The translations under genes and the position numbers were made by a program. From the NCBI RefSeq assembly GCF_040822115.1, contig NZ_CP162004.1:1674001-1738000 (forward strand): a stretch of 64,000 bases of DNA, given 5' to 3'. How positions within the stretch are numbered: position 1 is the first letter of the stretch; every line of letters begins with the position of its first letter. The DNA comes from Flavobacterium sp. WC2421. Its GTDB lineage: Bacteria > Bacteroidota > Bacteroidia > Flavobacteriales > Flavobacteriaceae. The notes under the pieces are model-generated. The model was not told where the DNA came from, ran no database searches, and worked only from the letters and a program-made list of their open reading frames with translations. This document shows positions 9,451 to 18,508 of the stretch, one piece after another.

Positions 9451-10431
9451 ATGGATTTTATTTTAATAATTGGGTTGGGTTCCATTGGAGAAAGGCACTT
9501 AGAGAATCTCATTTATTTGGGTTATTCCAATATTATTATTGTTAGTAAATCTGGAAATATTCCTTCAAAATTTAGCAAATTTGTTGTTTATCAAGATTGC
9601 CAAAAAGCAATTACTGAGAATTCAATTTCGCATGGGTTTATTTGTACTCCTACATCCAATCACTTAGAAGATTTGACTATTTTATTGGAAAATAATGTTT
9701 CTAAGATCTACGTGGAAAAACCCATTAGTCATACTCTTTCTTATTTAGACGATATAGGTAGTTTGGCAGGAAAATGCAAAAGGCTTGTAGTTGGTTATGA
9801 TTTACATTTTGACCCGGGTCTATTAAAAATCAAAGAGTTGCTAAATAAAAATCAATTAGGGAAGGTTTTTTCTATCAATGCCACTGTAGGGCAGTTTTTG
9901 CCAGACTGGAGACCTAATCAGGATTATTTGAAAGGGATGAGCGCTAAAATAGATAAAGGGGGTGGAGTACTATTGGATTTAGTTCACGAATTTGATTATT
10001 TACGTTGGCTAGTTGGAAAACCTAAGAACATTGCTTGTATTTTTCAAAACAACCCTAGTTTAGCAATAGAAACAGAAGATGTGGCTGATGTTTTGATCCA
10101 TTTTGAAGGTAATGCATCAGGAACGATTCACTTAGACTATCATCAAAAAAAGTTAGTGCGAAACTGTATGCTTACCTGTGAAAAAGGAACTATTTTTTGG
10201 GATTTAACCAAGTCTGAAGTGAAAATTATTCGATACGATCAAGAAGACGAACTGTTTTCTTATGTTGGTTTCGAGAGAAATCAAAGGTATATTGATAGTG
10301 TTAGGGCATTTTTAGACGACTCAAAATATGATAATAGATTAACTAGTTTTGATGAAGCACTAGTTAGTTTAAAAATGGTTGTGGCTGCCAAAGAATCTTC
10401 AATTTCAAAACAATTCATCGCATTAAATTAA
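9451..10431 (+). CDS. Gfo/Idh/MocA family NAD(P)-dependent oxidoreductase
   Basis: 326 residues. The N-terminal GLGSIGERH at 8-16 is the dinucleotide-binding motif. YVEKPIS near residue 90 is the family EKP signature, and a GGGVLLDLVHEFDYLRWL segment carries the conserved His/Asp of the C-terminal domain. Members oxidise or reduce sugars or sugar nucleotides. It lies 4 bases upstream of a CMP-nonulosonate cytidylyltransferase and belongs to the block that also holds an SDR, NeuB- and NeuC-type enzymes, so it probably modifies a nonulosonic acid or its precursor. That role is inferred from position only. Confidence 0.8.
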   Translation: MDFILIIGLGSIGERHLENLIYLGYSNIIIVSKSGNIPSKFSKFVVYQDCQKAITENSISHGFICTPTSNHLEDLTILLENNVSKIYVEKPISHTLSYLDDIGSLAGKCKRLVVGYDLHFDPGLLKIKELLNKNQLGKVFSINATVGQFLPDWRPNQDYLKGMSAKIDKGGGVLLDLVHEFDYLRWLVGKPKNIACIFQNNPSLAIETEDVADVLIHFEGNASGTIHLDYHQKKLVRNCMLTCEKGTIFWDLTKSEVKIIRYDQEDELFSYVGFERNQRYIDSVRAFLDDSKYDNRLTSFDEALVSLKMVVAAKESSISKQFIALN

Positions 10432-10435
10432 ATAT

Positions 10436-11128
10436 ATGATATTAGGAACTATATGTTGTAGAGGAGGATCAAAAGGAGTTTTAGGGAAAAACACCCGACT
10501 TTTAAATGGTGTACCATTGATTACCTATACGATTAATGTGGCTCAACAAAGTAAGCTTCTAAATGATTTAATTGTTTCATCAGATAACCAAGAAATATTA
10601 GAAATTGCCTTAGATAATAATGTAACTAACACTGTGGTTAGACCAGATAATCTGTCAACAGATACCGCTAGTAAGTGGCCCGTATTTAGACATGCAGTAG
10701 AAAACTATGAAAAATTGACAGGAAACATAGTTAGTTATATCGTCGATATGGATGTAACAGTGCCGCTAAAAACCACTAAAGATATTGATGATGCTATTAG
10801 CCTAGCAATGCAATCTCCAGATATTGATGTGGTTATTACAGGTTACGAGCCAGAACGGAATCCTTATTTTAATATGATGGAAATAAATGATTCTGGATAT
10901 GCTGAAATGGTAAAAAAAACAAAGACTCCAATCGTTAGAAGACAAGACGCTCCAAAAGTTTTTAGTTTAACCCCTGCGGCTTATGTAATTAAGAAGGAAG
11001 CATTGTATCAATATCAACATTGGAGTGAGGCAAAATGCATGATAAGTGAAATGCCTCGAGAAAGAGCCATAGATATTGATACAGAACTTGATTTTAAACT
11101 TATAGAATTTTTATTGAATGAAAAATAA
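10436..11128 (+). CDS. neuA: Acylneuraminate (nonulosonate) cytidylyltransferase, NeuA/PtmB type
   Basis: 230 residues, the usual size of single-domain CMP-nonulosonate synthetases. RGGSKGVLGKN at 9-19 is the CTP-binding signature, normally R.GSKG...KN. Later segments match the family, including VSSDNQEILEIA and a DIDTELDF near the C-terminus. It would activate a nonulosonic acid with CTP to give the CMP-sugar donor in the cytoplasm. The family includes NeuA (Neu5Ac), PtmB/LegF (legionaminic acid) and PseF. The neighbouring PtmA-type SDR hints at a legionaminic-like sugar, but the exact substrate is not decidable. It overlaps the next gene by 11 bases. Confidence 0.82.
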   Translation: MILGTICCRGGSKGVLGKNTRLLNGVPLITYTINVAQQSKLLNDLIVSSDNQEILEIALDNNVTNTVVRPDNLSTDTASKWPVFRHAVENYEKLTGNIVSYIVDMDVTVPLKTTKDIDDAISLAMQSPDIDVVITGYEPERNPYFNMMEINDSGYAEMVKKTKTPIVRRQDAPKVFSLTPAAYVIKKEALYQYQHWSEAKCMISEMPRERAIDIDTELDFKLIEFLLNEK

Positions 11129-11915
11129 TTTATTTGATTTAACAGGCAAAGTTGCTTTCATTACCGGAGGTGCAGGTCTACTTGCAACCGAGCATGCCTT
11201 AGCACTAAATGAGTATGGTGCGAAAGTTATTTTGGCCGATATCAATTTAGATAAAGCCAAAGAAATAACTCGTAATTTACAGGAGCAGGAATGTGAGGTT
11301 GATTTTATTAAATGTGATGTTACTTCCAAAGAAAGTTGGGAGAACGCATTGCAATATATACTAGATAAATACCAAAAAATAGATATTTTAATAAATAATG
11401 CGGGTTTTACCAATCAAAGTAAATCTAAAAATTTTGATGCTTCTTTTGAGGATTTTCCTCTGGAAGACTGGAATGCAATTATGAATGTTAATTTAACAGG
11501 TGCTTTTTTGGGATGTCAGGTAATGGGTAGTCAAATGCTCAAGCAGCAATCTGGTGCTATAATTAATATTGCGTCCTTGTATGGGGTGGTTAGTCCCAAT
11601 CATAAAATGTATCCTGGAACTGGAATTTCTCAACCTGTAGGTTATAGCGTAAGTAAGCACGGTGTAGTTGCATTAACAAAATACCTGGCGACATTGTGGG
11701 CAGAAAAGGGGATTAGAGTAAACAGTTTGACTCCTGGAGGCATTTGGAATGGCCATGACGGACTGTTTTTAGAACGATTTAAAAACTTAAATCCCATAGG
11801 AAAAATGAGTGACAAATCAGAGTTAAGAGGTGGTATCGTTTTTCTTGCTAGTGAAGCGAGTAGTCATGTTGTGGGACACAATCTAATTATAGATGGTGGG
11901 TGGACCGCATGGTAA
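11118..11915 (+). CDS. Short-chain dehydrogenase/reductase, PtmA-like
   Basis: 265 residues with a classical SDR layout: TGGAGLL at 16-22 in the cofactor motif, NNAG near residue 94, a catalytic Ser in NIASLYG, and YSVSK as YxxxK. The C-terminal RVNSLTPGGI and the IIDGGWT end resemble PtmA, the SDR of Campylobacter legionaminic acid clusters. It overlaps the cytidylyltransferase by 11 bases and is 17 bases from the NeuB-like gene, so all three are probably co-translated. It likely oxidises or reduces a nonulosonate-pathway intermediate; the reaction is unproven even in better-studied clusters. Confidence 0.82.
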   Translation: MKNNLFDLTGKVAFITGGAGLLATEHALALNEYGAKVILADINLDKAKEITRNLQEQECEVDFIKCDVTSKESWENALQYILDKYQKIDILINNAGFTNQSKSKNFDASFEDFPLEDWNAIMNVNLTGAFLGCQVMGSQMLKQQSGAIINIASLYGVVSPNHKMYPGTGISQPVGYSVSKHGVVALTKYLATLWAEKGIRVNSLTPGGIWNGHDGLFLERFKNLNPIGKMSDKSELRGGIVFLASEASSHVVGHNLIIDGGWTAW

Positions 11916-11932
11916 AATTTTAAAAGTATATA

Positions 11933-12973
11933 ATGAATCCATTTATAGAAATTGCAGGTAGAAAAATAGGTGTGGATTACCCACCTTTGGTCATTGCGGA
12001 AATCGGTATTAATCATGAAGGTTCTTTACAGGTAGCTAAAGAAATGGTCGATGCTGCCCAAAGAGCAGGTGTTGAGTTGGTTAAGCATCAAACACATATT
12101 GTAGAAGACGAAATGAGTGCGGCCGCTAAGAAAGTAATTCCAGGGAATGCAGATGTTAGTATCTATGAAATTATGGAGCGTTGTTCTTTGAGCGAAGCCG
12201 ATGAATTAGAATTAAAAAATTACGTGGAAAGTAAAGGAATGATTTTTATTTCAACTCCTTTCTCGCGTGTTGCTGCGAATCGATTGCAAAAGTTTAATAT
12301 TCCAGCATATAAAATAGGTTCTGGGGAGTGTAATAATTATCCCTTACTGGAGCATATCGCTTCTTTTGGGAAACCAGTTATTATGAGTACAGGAATGAAC
12401 ACTATTCAAAGCATTCAAAAAGCGGTGGCCATTTTTGATAAATATAAAATACCAGTAGCTCTATTACATACGACTAATTTGTACCCCACACCTATCCCTT
12501 TAGTTCGATTAGGAGCAATGACTGCGATGCATGAATTTTTTGCGGATAAAGTATTTGGATTGTCTGATCATACCTTAAATAATAATGCTTGTTTAGGAGC
12601 AGTGGCTTTAGGAGCTAGCATATTAGAAAGGCATTTTACCGATTCTATGCTAAGAACTGGACCAGATATTATTTGCAGTATGGATGAACATGCAACGAAA
12701 GAATTAATAATAAGTTCCAATGAAATTTGGCAGATGCGCGGTGGGACTAAAGAACCTGCACAAGAGGAGCAGGTTACCATTGATTTTGCCTTTGCAACAG
12801 TATGTTCAATTGTTCCAATCAGAGAAGGAGAAGTGTTTACCAAAGATAACATATGGGTTAAACGTCCTGGTACTGGTGAAATATTGGCAGCGCATTTTAA
12901 TGATATTTTAGGGAAAATTGCAACTAGAGATATTCAAAATGATGATCAATTAAAGTGGGAAGATATAGATTAA
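11933..12973 (+). CDS. neuB: N-acetylneuraminate synthase-type enzyme (NeuB/LegI family)
   Basis: 346 residues. The N-terminal [11 protein letters not shown] segment near residues 21-31 and the [11 protein letters not shown] and [17 protein letters not shown] stretches are hallmarks of the NeuB TIM barrel. The C-terminal 60 residues form a SAF (antifreeze-like) domain. The enzyme condenses phosphoenolpyruvate with an N-acylated hexosamine such as ManNAc to give a nonulosonic acid. The downstream NeuC-type epimerase would supply a ManNAc-type substrate. NeuB, LegI and PseI cannot be separated with confidence by eye. Confidence 0.88.
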   Translation: MNPFIEIAGRKIGVDYPPLVIAEIGINHEGSLQVAKEMVDAAQRAGVELVKHQTHIVEDEMSAAAKKVIPGNADVSIYEIMERCSLSEADELELKNYVESKGMIFISTPFSRVAANRLQKFNIPAYKIGSGECNNYPLLEHIASFGKPVIMSTGMNTIQSIQKAVAIFDKYKIPVALLHTTNLYPTPIPLVRLGAMTAMHEFFADKVFGLSDHTLNNNACLGAVALGASILERHFTDSMLRTGPDIICSMDEHATKELIISSNEIWQMRGGTKEPAQEEQVTIDFAFATVCSIVPIREGEVFTKDNIWVKRPGTGEILAAHFNDILGKIATRDIQNDDQLKWEDID

Positions 12974-13098
12974 TTGTGTTTCTTTCTGAAATTTTAATTT
13001 GGATTAAATCGATTAAGAGAGAGCCAATAATAATTTTTAAAATTAAAAAGTGTATGATGAGTTAAATCTAATAAAAGTATAAACTCATTATTATAAAG

Positions 13099-14232
13099 AT
13101 GGAAATGAATATAAAAAAAATCTTATTTTTAACTGGAACGCGTGCTGATTTTGGTAAAATAAAATCATTGATTTCTATTCTGGATACACATCAAGCTTTT
13201 GAAGTTTTTGTTTTTGTAACCGGTATGCATTTGCAAAGAGAATATGGTTATACGCTAATTGAAATTGAAAGATGCAATTTCAAAAACGTACATACTTTTG
13301 AAAATCATACCCATGAGACAACAATGGATTTAACACTAGCAAAAACAATTGAAGGATTATCAAGTTTTTGTAAAAAAGTGAACCCTGATTTAATTGTAAT
13401 CCACGGTGACCGAGTTGAAACACTTGCCGGGGCAATTGTAGGTTCTCTAAATAATATTTTAGTGGCTCATATTGAAGGTGGTGAATTATCAGGAACTGTT
13501 GATGAATTAATTAGACATAGCGTAAGTAAACTAAGCCATATACATTTTGTCTCAAATGATGATGCCGCTAAGCGATTGCTTCAAATGGGAGAGATGGAAA
13601 CTTCCATTTTTAATATAGGCTCACCTGATATTGACATTATGTTTTCAGATTCGCTTCCTAGTTTAGAGAAAGTGAAGTCCTATTATGATATTAATTTTAA
13701 GAAATTTGCCATTGTAATGTTTCATCCCGTGACAACTGAAGTTACTGAAATGGAACAATATGCTAAGAATTTTGTAAATTGTATTTTAAATGACACGCAT
13801 GATTATATTGTAATATATCCTAATAATGATTTAGGAAGTCAATGTATCATAAAGGAGTATGAAAGGTTGAAAAATAATCCAAAGTTTAGGGTTTTTCCTT
13901 CTCTACGGTTTGAGTATTTTTTAACCTTACTTAAAAATTCTCAATTCATAATAGGAAACAGTAGTGCAGGAATTAGGGAAGCTCCCTATTACGGAATTCC
14001 AATTATTAATATAGGTACGCGTCAACAAAACAGGGTAATTCATGCGGATATTATTAATGTCAATTATAAAAATGAAAACATCAATAAAGCATTAAAAAAT
14101 ATCGATTCATACCAAGTTCAAGAAGCAAAATCTAATTTTGGACAAGGAAATAGTACCACTTTATTTCTAAACTCCATTCTAAATAGCGATATTTGGAAAA
14201 TAAATCATCAAAAACAGTTTAGAGATAATTAA
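13099..14232 (+). CDS. neuC: UDP-N-acetylglucosamine 2-epimerase, hydrolysing (NeuC/LegG type)
   Basis: 377 residues. GTRADFGK at 13-20, HGDRVETLAG, HIEGGELSGTVDELIRHS and a late GNSSAGIREAP motif are diagnostic of the hydrolysing UDP-GlcNAc 2-epimerases NeuC/LegG. The enzyme releases UDP and gives ManNAc (or a diacetamido analogue), the substrate of the NeuB-like synthase. It is separated from that gene by a 125-base gap, so it may have its own weak promoter. It overlaps the following gene by one base (TAATG). The ATG at 13099 was used; a second ATG lies two codons downstream. Confidence 0.87.
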   Translation: MEMNIKKILFLTGTRADFGKIKSLISILDTHQAFEVFVFVTGMHLQREYGYTLIEIERCNFKNVHTFENHTHETTMDLTLAKTIEGLSSFCKKVNPDLIVIHGDRVETLAGAIVGSLNNILVAHIEGGELSGTVDELIRHSVSKLSHIHFVSNDDAAKRLLQMGEMETSIFNIGSPDIDIMFSDSLPSLEKVKSYYDINFKKFAIVMFHPVTTEVTEMEQYAKNFVNCILNDTHDYIVIYPNNDLGSQCIIKEYERLKNNPKFRVFPSLRFEYFLTLLKNSQFIIGNSSAGIREAPYYGIPIINIGTRQQNRVIHADIINVNYKNENINKALKNIDSYQVQEAKSNFGQGNSTTLFLNSILNSDIWKINHQKQFRDN

Positions 14233-15635
14233 TGTCAAACAAAAAGATTTTTATTTTAGTGCCGGATGGTATAGGACTCCGTAATTTTGCCTTTACAGAT
14301 TTTTATTCAAAAGGTAAAGCTACCGGAATGAATATGATTTTTTGGAATAATACTCCATTTGAATTATCGAAAATGGGTTATGAAGAAATTAGACTCAAAC
14401 AAAATCGATTAAGTCTTTTTTTGGAAGTTTTAAAAAATGCCCGAAAAGAAATTGAACTTAACTGCAATATAAGAAAATCTAAAGATACCGTTTATGATTC
14501 GTATCGATTTCCATTTTCCTATGCTAGCTTTAAGTCCATAATAAAAAGTTATATCATCCATTTTTTAATTCAATTATTTGATTCTGAAAAAGGACTGAAA
14601 AAGCTAAGAAATCTCATCAAAAAAACAGAAAGGAAAACCAATTTTTATTCTGAATCGTATACCCTTTTAAAGATGCAAAAACCGGCTCTCGTTTTTTGTA
14701 CCAATCAAAGAATTAGCTTAGCGATAGCTCCATTATTAGCTGCTCAGGATTTAAAAATACCTACAGGTACTTTTATTTTCTCTTGGGATAATTTGCCAAA
14801 AGGTACTATGGTAGTAGAAACAGATTTTTATTTTGTTTGGAGTTCCCATATGAAAAAAGAACTTTTATATTATTACCCATATATAAACGAAAACCAAATC
14901 ATAGTAACTGGAACACCACAGTTTGAAAATCATTTTCAGAAAGACAATATAATTGATAAAGAAATATTTTTTAAGCAAAATGGTTTAGATAGTAGCAAGA
15001 AATATATATGTTATTCTGGAGATGATATAACAACCTCACCTTATGATCCAAATTACCTTTTAGATGTAATTAAAGCAGTAAGAGTTTTAAATAAAAAAGG
15101 AATTCAATTGGGGGTTATTTTTAGGAGGTGTCCTGTGGATTTTTCAGATAGATTTGATTCTATTTTAGAAGAAAACAAAGATATAGTTACAGCAATTATA
15201 CCTAATTGGGTTAAAGTTGGTGAAGAATGGAATACTATTCTGCCTACAAAAGACGATTTCATTTTGCAGTTAAATATAATCGCACATACTGAGCTAGTGG
15301 TTAATTTAGGTTCTTCTATGGTTTTTGATTACGCCGCTCATAAAAAACCGTGTGCTTATATGAATTATAATCCGGTCACAAGTGATAGTTTGTCTGCAGT
15401 TGATAAAATATACAATTATATTCATTTTCGTTCTATGCCTGACGATGCAGTAGTTTGGTTGAATTCTCCATATGAAATTGCGGATAAAATTGAACTGATG
15501 TTGGGTGATAAATGTGAAAATGTAGTAGAAAAGGCGCAAGAATGGTTTGAAAAAATTAATCAGCATCCAGCCGAAGAGGCTTCTGAACGTATTTGGGAGG
15601 CTATAGATAAAATTTGTAGAAAGGAAATATGTTAA
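14232..15635 (+). CDS. Unassigned GT-B-like protein of the nonulosonate segment
   Basis: 467 residues, soluble, no signal peptide. I do not recognise a named family. The N-terminus IFILVPDGIGLRNF looks like the first strand of a Rossmann fold. Further features are GTFIFSWDNLPKG, VTGTPQFENHF near residue 230 and a late NLGSSMVFDYAAHKKPCAY segment. These resemble the second half of CDP-glycerol-transferase or polysialyltransferase-like GT-B proteins. It is coupled to the NeuC gene by a one-base overlap and to the acetyltransferase gene by 7 bases, so it could be the transferase that uses the CMP-nonulosonate. That is inference from context. Confidence 0.5.
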   Translation: MSNKKIFILVPDGIGLRNFAFTDFYSKGKATGMNMIFWNNTPFELSKMGYEEIRLKQNRLSLFLEVLKNARKEIELNCNIRKSKDTVYDSYRFPFSYASFKSIIKSYIIHFLIQLFDSEKGLKKLRNLIKKTERKTNFYSESYTLLKMQKPALVFCTNQRISLAIAPLLAAQDLKIPTGTFIFSWDNLPKGTMVVETDFYFVWSSHMKKELLYYYPYINENQIIVTGTPQFENHFQKDNIIDKEIFFKQNGLDSSKKYICYSGDDITTSPYDPNYLLDVIKAVRVLNKKGIQLGVIFRRCPVDFSDRFDSILEENKDIVTAIIPNWVKVGEEWNTILPTKDDFILQLNIIAHTELVVNLGSSMVFDYAAHKKPCAYMNYNPVTSDSLSAVDKIYNYIHFRSMPDDAVVWLNSPYEIADKIELMLGDKCENVVEKAQEWFEKINQHPAEEASERIWEAIDKICRKEIC

Positions 15636-16192
15636 AAGAGACCATTTTATCTGATTATAAAAGATGTGGAATTAAGAAAGTAACCTTTTGGATACTCTTA
15701 AAGACCTTCATAATTATGCCAAATCCTGGTCTGAAATTCATGACTATTTTTCGTTTGGCACAGCATTTTAGAAGAATTAATAGACCTTTGTTTTTTCTTT
15801 TTTTTCTTTGGCTCCGTAACTTAAAGGTGAAGTATGGATTTGATATATCGTATAGAACAAAAATCGGGAAAGGATTCTATATTGGTCATTTTGGTAATGT
15901 AGTGATACATGGAGATACCATAATAGGTGATAACTGCAACATTTCTCAAGGAATAACTTTTGGAGTAAGTAATTCAGGTAATAGTATTGGAGTACCTACA
16001 ATTGGCAATAATGTTTTTATAGGGCCAGGAGCCTGTGTTTTTGGGAATATATGTATAGGAAATAATGTAACTATAGGAGCCAATGCCGTTGTGACAAATG
16101 ATGTTCCAGATTCTCATACCGTTTTGAGCCCTTCAATTTCAGTTATCAATAAAGATTTGTCTTCTTTTTACATTCACAACAGCGATACTTAA
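15629..16192 (+). CDS. Serine acetyltransferase-like hexapeptide O-acetyltransferase
   Basis: 187 residues. A short N-terminal helical part with a hydrophobic stretch (PLFFLFFLWL) is followed by a left-handed beta-helix of hexapeptide repeats (IGDNCNISQG, IGNNVFIGPG, IGNNVTIGAN). This arrangement resembles CysE-type acetyltransferases and the related sugar O-acetyltransferases in polysaccharide loci. The His needed for catalysis may be that of YIGHFGN. It overlaps the preceding gene by 7 bases and leads directly into an MBOAT gene. Acetyl-CoA as donor and a sugar as acceptor are inferred. Confidence 0.78.
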   Translation: MLKETILSDYKRCGIKKVTFWILLKTFIIMPNPGLKFMTIFRLAQHFRRINRPLFFLFFLWLRNLKVKYGFDISYRTKIGKGFYIGHFGNVVIHGDTIIGDNCNISQGITFGVSNSGNSIGVPTIGNNVFIGPGACVFGNICIGNNVTIGANAVVTNDVPDSHTVLSPSISVINKDLSSFYIHNSDT

Positions 16193-16193
16193 T

Positions 16194-17627
16194 ATGTTTT
16201 TTAATTCGTTATCTTTTGCCCTATTTCTCCCTATTGTTTTTGTGTTTTATTGGTTTGTTTTTAATAAAAATAAAAGTACTCAGAATAGCCTATTAATTGT
16301 AGCGAGCTACTATTTTTATTCCTGTTGGGATTGGCGTTTTTTGTTTTTATTGGTTTTTTCCACATTTTTGGATTACTATACGGGAATTCAAATTGAAAAA
16401 TCAAAGTCAGACACTAATCGAAAATTTTGGTTTTGGTTGAGTATTTCAATCAATTTAGGGTTCTTGGGAATCTTTAAATATTATAATTTTTTTGCTAGTT
16501 CCTTCTCTGAGTTATTAAATGGGTTTGGGTTGCATTCCAGTCCTTTATTACTTAATGTGGTTTTACCTGTCGGAATTTCTTTTTATACTTTTCATGGATT
16601 ATCGTACGTTATCGATATCTATTTAAAAAGGATAAAAGCCGAATATAATTTTGTTGATTATTCTTTATTTGTTAGTTATTTTCCACTTCTGGTGGCTGGT
16701 CCTATTGAAAGAGCCACCCATTTATTACCGCAAGTAAAATTAAAACGCAGCTTTGATTATGAAAAAGCCAAAGAAGGTGTCTTTCAGTTTATTTGGGGTT
16801 TGGTCAAAAAAGTAGTCATTGCAGATACCTGTGCCACTTATGCCAATGCTATTTTTGATCATTATACTTCCATGAATTCGCTATCATTAATTTTAGGGGC
16901 TATTTATTTTGCTTTTCAAATTTATGGTGACTTCTCTGGTTATTCTGATATGGCGTTAGGAATGTCTAAACTCTTCGGCATTGATTTACTAAAGAATTTT
17001 AATTATCCCTATTTCTCAAGAGACATAGCTGAGTTTTGGCGTCGCTGGCATATATCCTTGTCCTCCTGGTTTAGAGATTATGTATATATTCCACTAGGAG
17101 GAAGCAAAGGAAGCAAACTAAAACAAGTACGAAATGTTTTTGTTATTTTCTTATTGAGTGGCTTTTGGCATGGGGCTAATTGGACCTTTATAGCATGGGG
17201 ATTAATCAATGCATTGTATTTTTTACCCTTATTATTATTAAATAAAAACCGTTCTAATATAGAAACGGTTAACTTAGAATGGAATTTAAGTTCCATAAAA
17301 GTAGTTTGGAATATTTTAGTTACTTTCGGGTTAAGTTGTTTGGCTTGGATATTTTTTAGAGCAAATTCGATTGAAATTGCTTTCGATTACATTGCTCGGA
17401 TTTTTACTAATCGTACTTTTATACCACAATATTTAGAAAACGAAAGATACAGTTATGAAATACTAGGGATGATATTACTTTTTGTTCTGGTTGAATGGAA
17501 TTCCAAAACTAAAATTGAACCGATTTCGGGCGGCTATAGTTGGGTGAAAGTTGTACTCTGCTTAGTTGCTTTGTTGGTATTAGGGACCTATTCTGATTAC
17601 AAAGAATTTATTTATTTTCAATTTTAA
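16194..17627 (+). CDS. MBOAT family membrane O-acyltransferase (AlgI-like)
   Basis: 477 residues with about ten membrane segments. The SGFWHGANWTF segment near residues 320-330 carries the invariant MBOAT His, and upstream EFWRRWHISLSSWFRDY is the second strongly conserved family block. Such proteins move acyl groups from the cytoplasmic side to a polysaccharide at or beyond the inner membrane, as AlgI does in alginate acetylation. The start is one base after the acetyltransferase stop, and its stop shares one base with the next start (TAATG), tying it to a putative SGNH partner. Confidence 0.88.
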   Translation: MFFNSLSFALFLPIVFVFYWFVFNKNKSTQNSLLIVASYYFYSCWDWRFLFLLVFSTFLDYYTGIQIEKSKSDTNRKFWFWLSISINLGFLGIFKYYNFFASSFSELLNGFGLHSSPLLLNVVLPVGISFYTFHGLSYVIDIYLKRIKAEYNFVDYSLFVSYFPLLVAGPIERATHLLPQVKLKRSFDYEKAKEGVFQFIWGLVKKVVIADTCATYANAIFDHYTSMNSLSLILGAIYFAFQIYGDFSGYSDMALGMSKLFGIDLLKNFNYPYFSRDIAEFWRRWHISLSSWFRDYVYIPLGGSKGSKLKQVRNVFVIFLLSGFWHGANWTFIAWGLINALYFLPLLLLNKNRSNIETVNLEWNLSSIKVVWNILVTFGLSCLAWIFFRANSIEIAFDYIARIFTNRTFIPQYLENERYSYEILGMILLFVLVEWNSKTKIEPISGGYSWVKVVLCLVALLVLGTYSDYKEFIYFQF

Positions 17628-18505
17628 TGAAGTTTTTTTCTACTCTTGTTCTTGGACTTTTATTAGCACTAGTTTTGTTAAGTGTGGGTTTGGATGTAAT
17701 TTATACAAAAGTATATTTACAATCGTCCAATCGTGAAAAAATCGGGTATGTTTATAACTCAAAGGCTAGATCTTACGATGTAGTAATTTTAGGGTCTTCT
17801 AGAGCTAATAATCATTTTGTAGCTTCAATGTTTGAAAAAAAAGGGTTAAAGACTTTTAATTATGGAATGAGTGGCGGACATTTATTTGAGACTTCTTTAC
17901 TCCTGAAATTAATGATAGAAAGGAAATATGAAATTAAAAATGTGATACTGGAAGCCGATTTAAATTTGTCGAATGAGCAGGAGTCTGAGAGTGTTGCACC
18001 TAAATTTATGCCTTATATTCACAATTCTAAAGTAATTGAAAGCCATTTTGCCCAGCAGCCTGATTTTTGGGCATTATATTACATCCCATTTTATAGGTAT
18101 ATTGTTTTTGCACCCCAAATTGGTTTTAAGGAAATGTTTGATGTCGCTCGACAAAAACCCACAAAAATCTTGAATCACTTAGGATACAATCCGCTGAGTA
18201 AAAACCCAAATGCAAATATGAAGAATGACCTAACCAATCTAAAACCATTGCATAATAAATACTACGAGGAAATAAAGCATCTTTGCAAAGCGAATCACAT
18301 TAACCTGATCGCTGTTATGACCCCCATGTGTACTAATACCAAAGGATTGGATTATTTTCAAAAAGTAAACAAAGTCTATCCCGAAATTCACAATTATGAA
18401 AATGTGGTTGAAGGAGATCAGTATTTCTCTTCCTGTGGTCATATGAATGATATGGGGGCGCGATTGTTTACCTCTAAAATTTTAAACCATTTTTTTAATA
18501 AATAA
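17627..18505 (+). CDS. SGNH-like protein, probable MBOAT partner
   Basis: 292 residues. One N-terminal membrane segment (residues 4-24) points to a periplasmic domain anchored in the inner membrane. VVILGSSRANNHF near residues 50-62 corresponds to block I of SGNH/GDSL hydrolases (Ser as nucleophile). SSCGHMNDMGARLFT near the C-terminus would supply the His of the last block. DltD and AlgJ/AlgX-type proteins have this layout and pair with MBOAT proteins, as here with a one-base gene overlap. It likely completes polysaccharide O-acylation. The acyl group is unknown. Confidence 0.68.
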   Translation: MKFFSTLVLGLLLALVLLSVGLDVIYTKVYLQSSNREKIGYVYNSKARSYDVVILGSSRANNHFVASMFEKKGLKTFNYGMSGGHLFETSLLLKLMIERKYEIKNVILEADLNLSNEQESESVAPKFMPYIHNSKVIESHFAQQPDFWALYYIPFYRYIVFAPQIGFKEMFDVARQKPTKILNHLGYNPLSKNPNANMKNDLTNLKPLHNKYYEEIKHLCKANHINLIAVMTPMCTNTKGLDYFQKVNKVYPEIHNYENVVEGDQYFSSCGHMNDMGARLFTSKILNHFFNK

Positions 18506-18508
18506 AAG

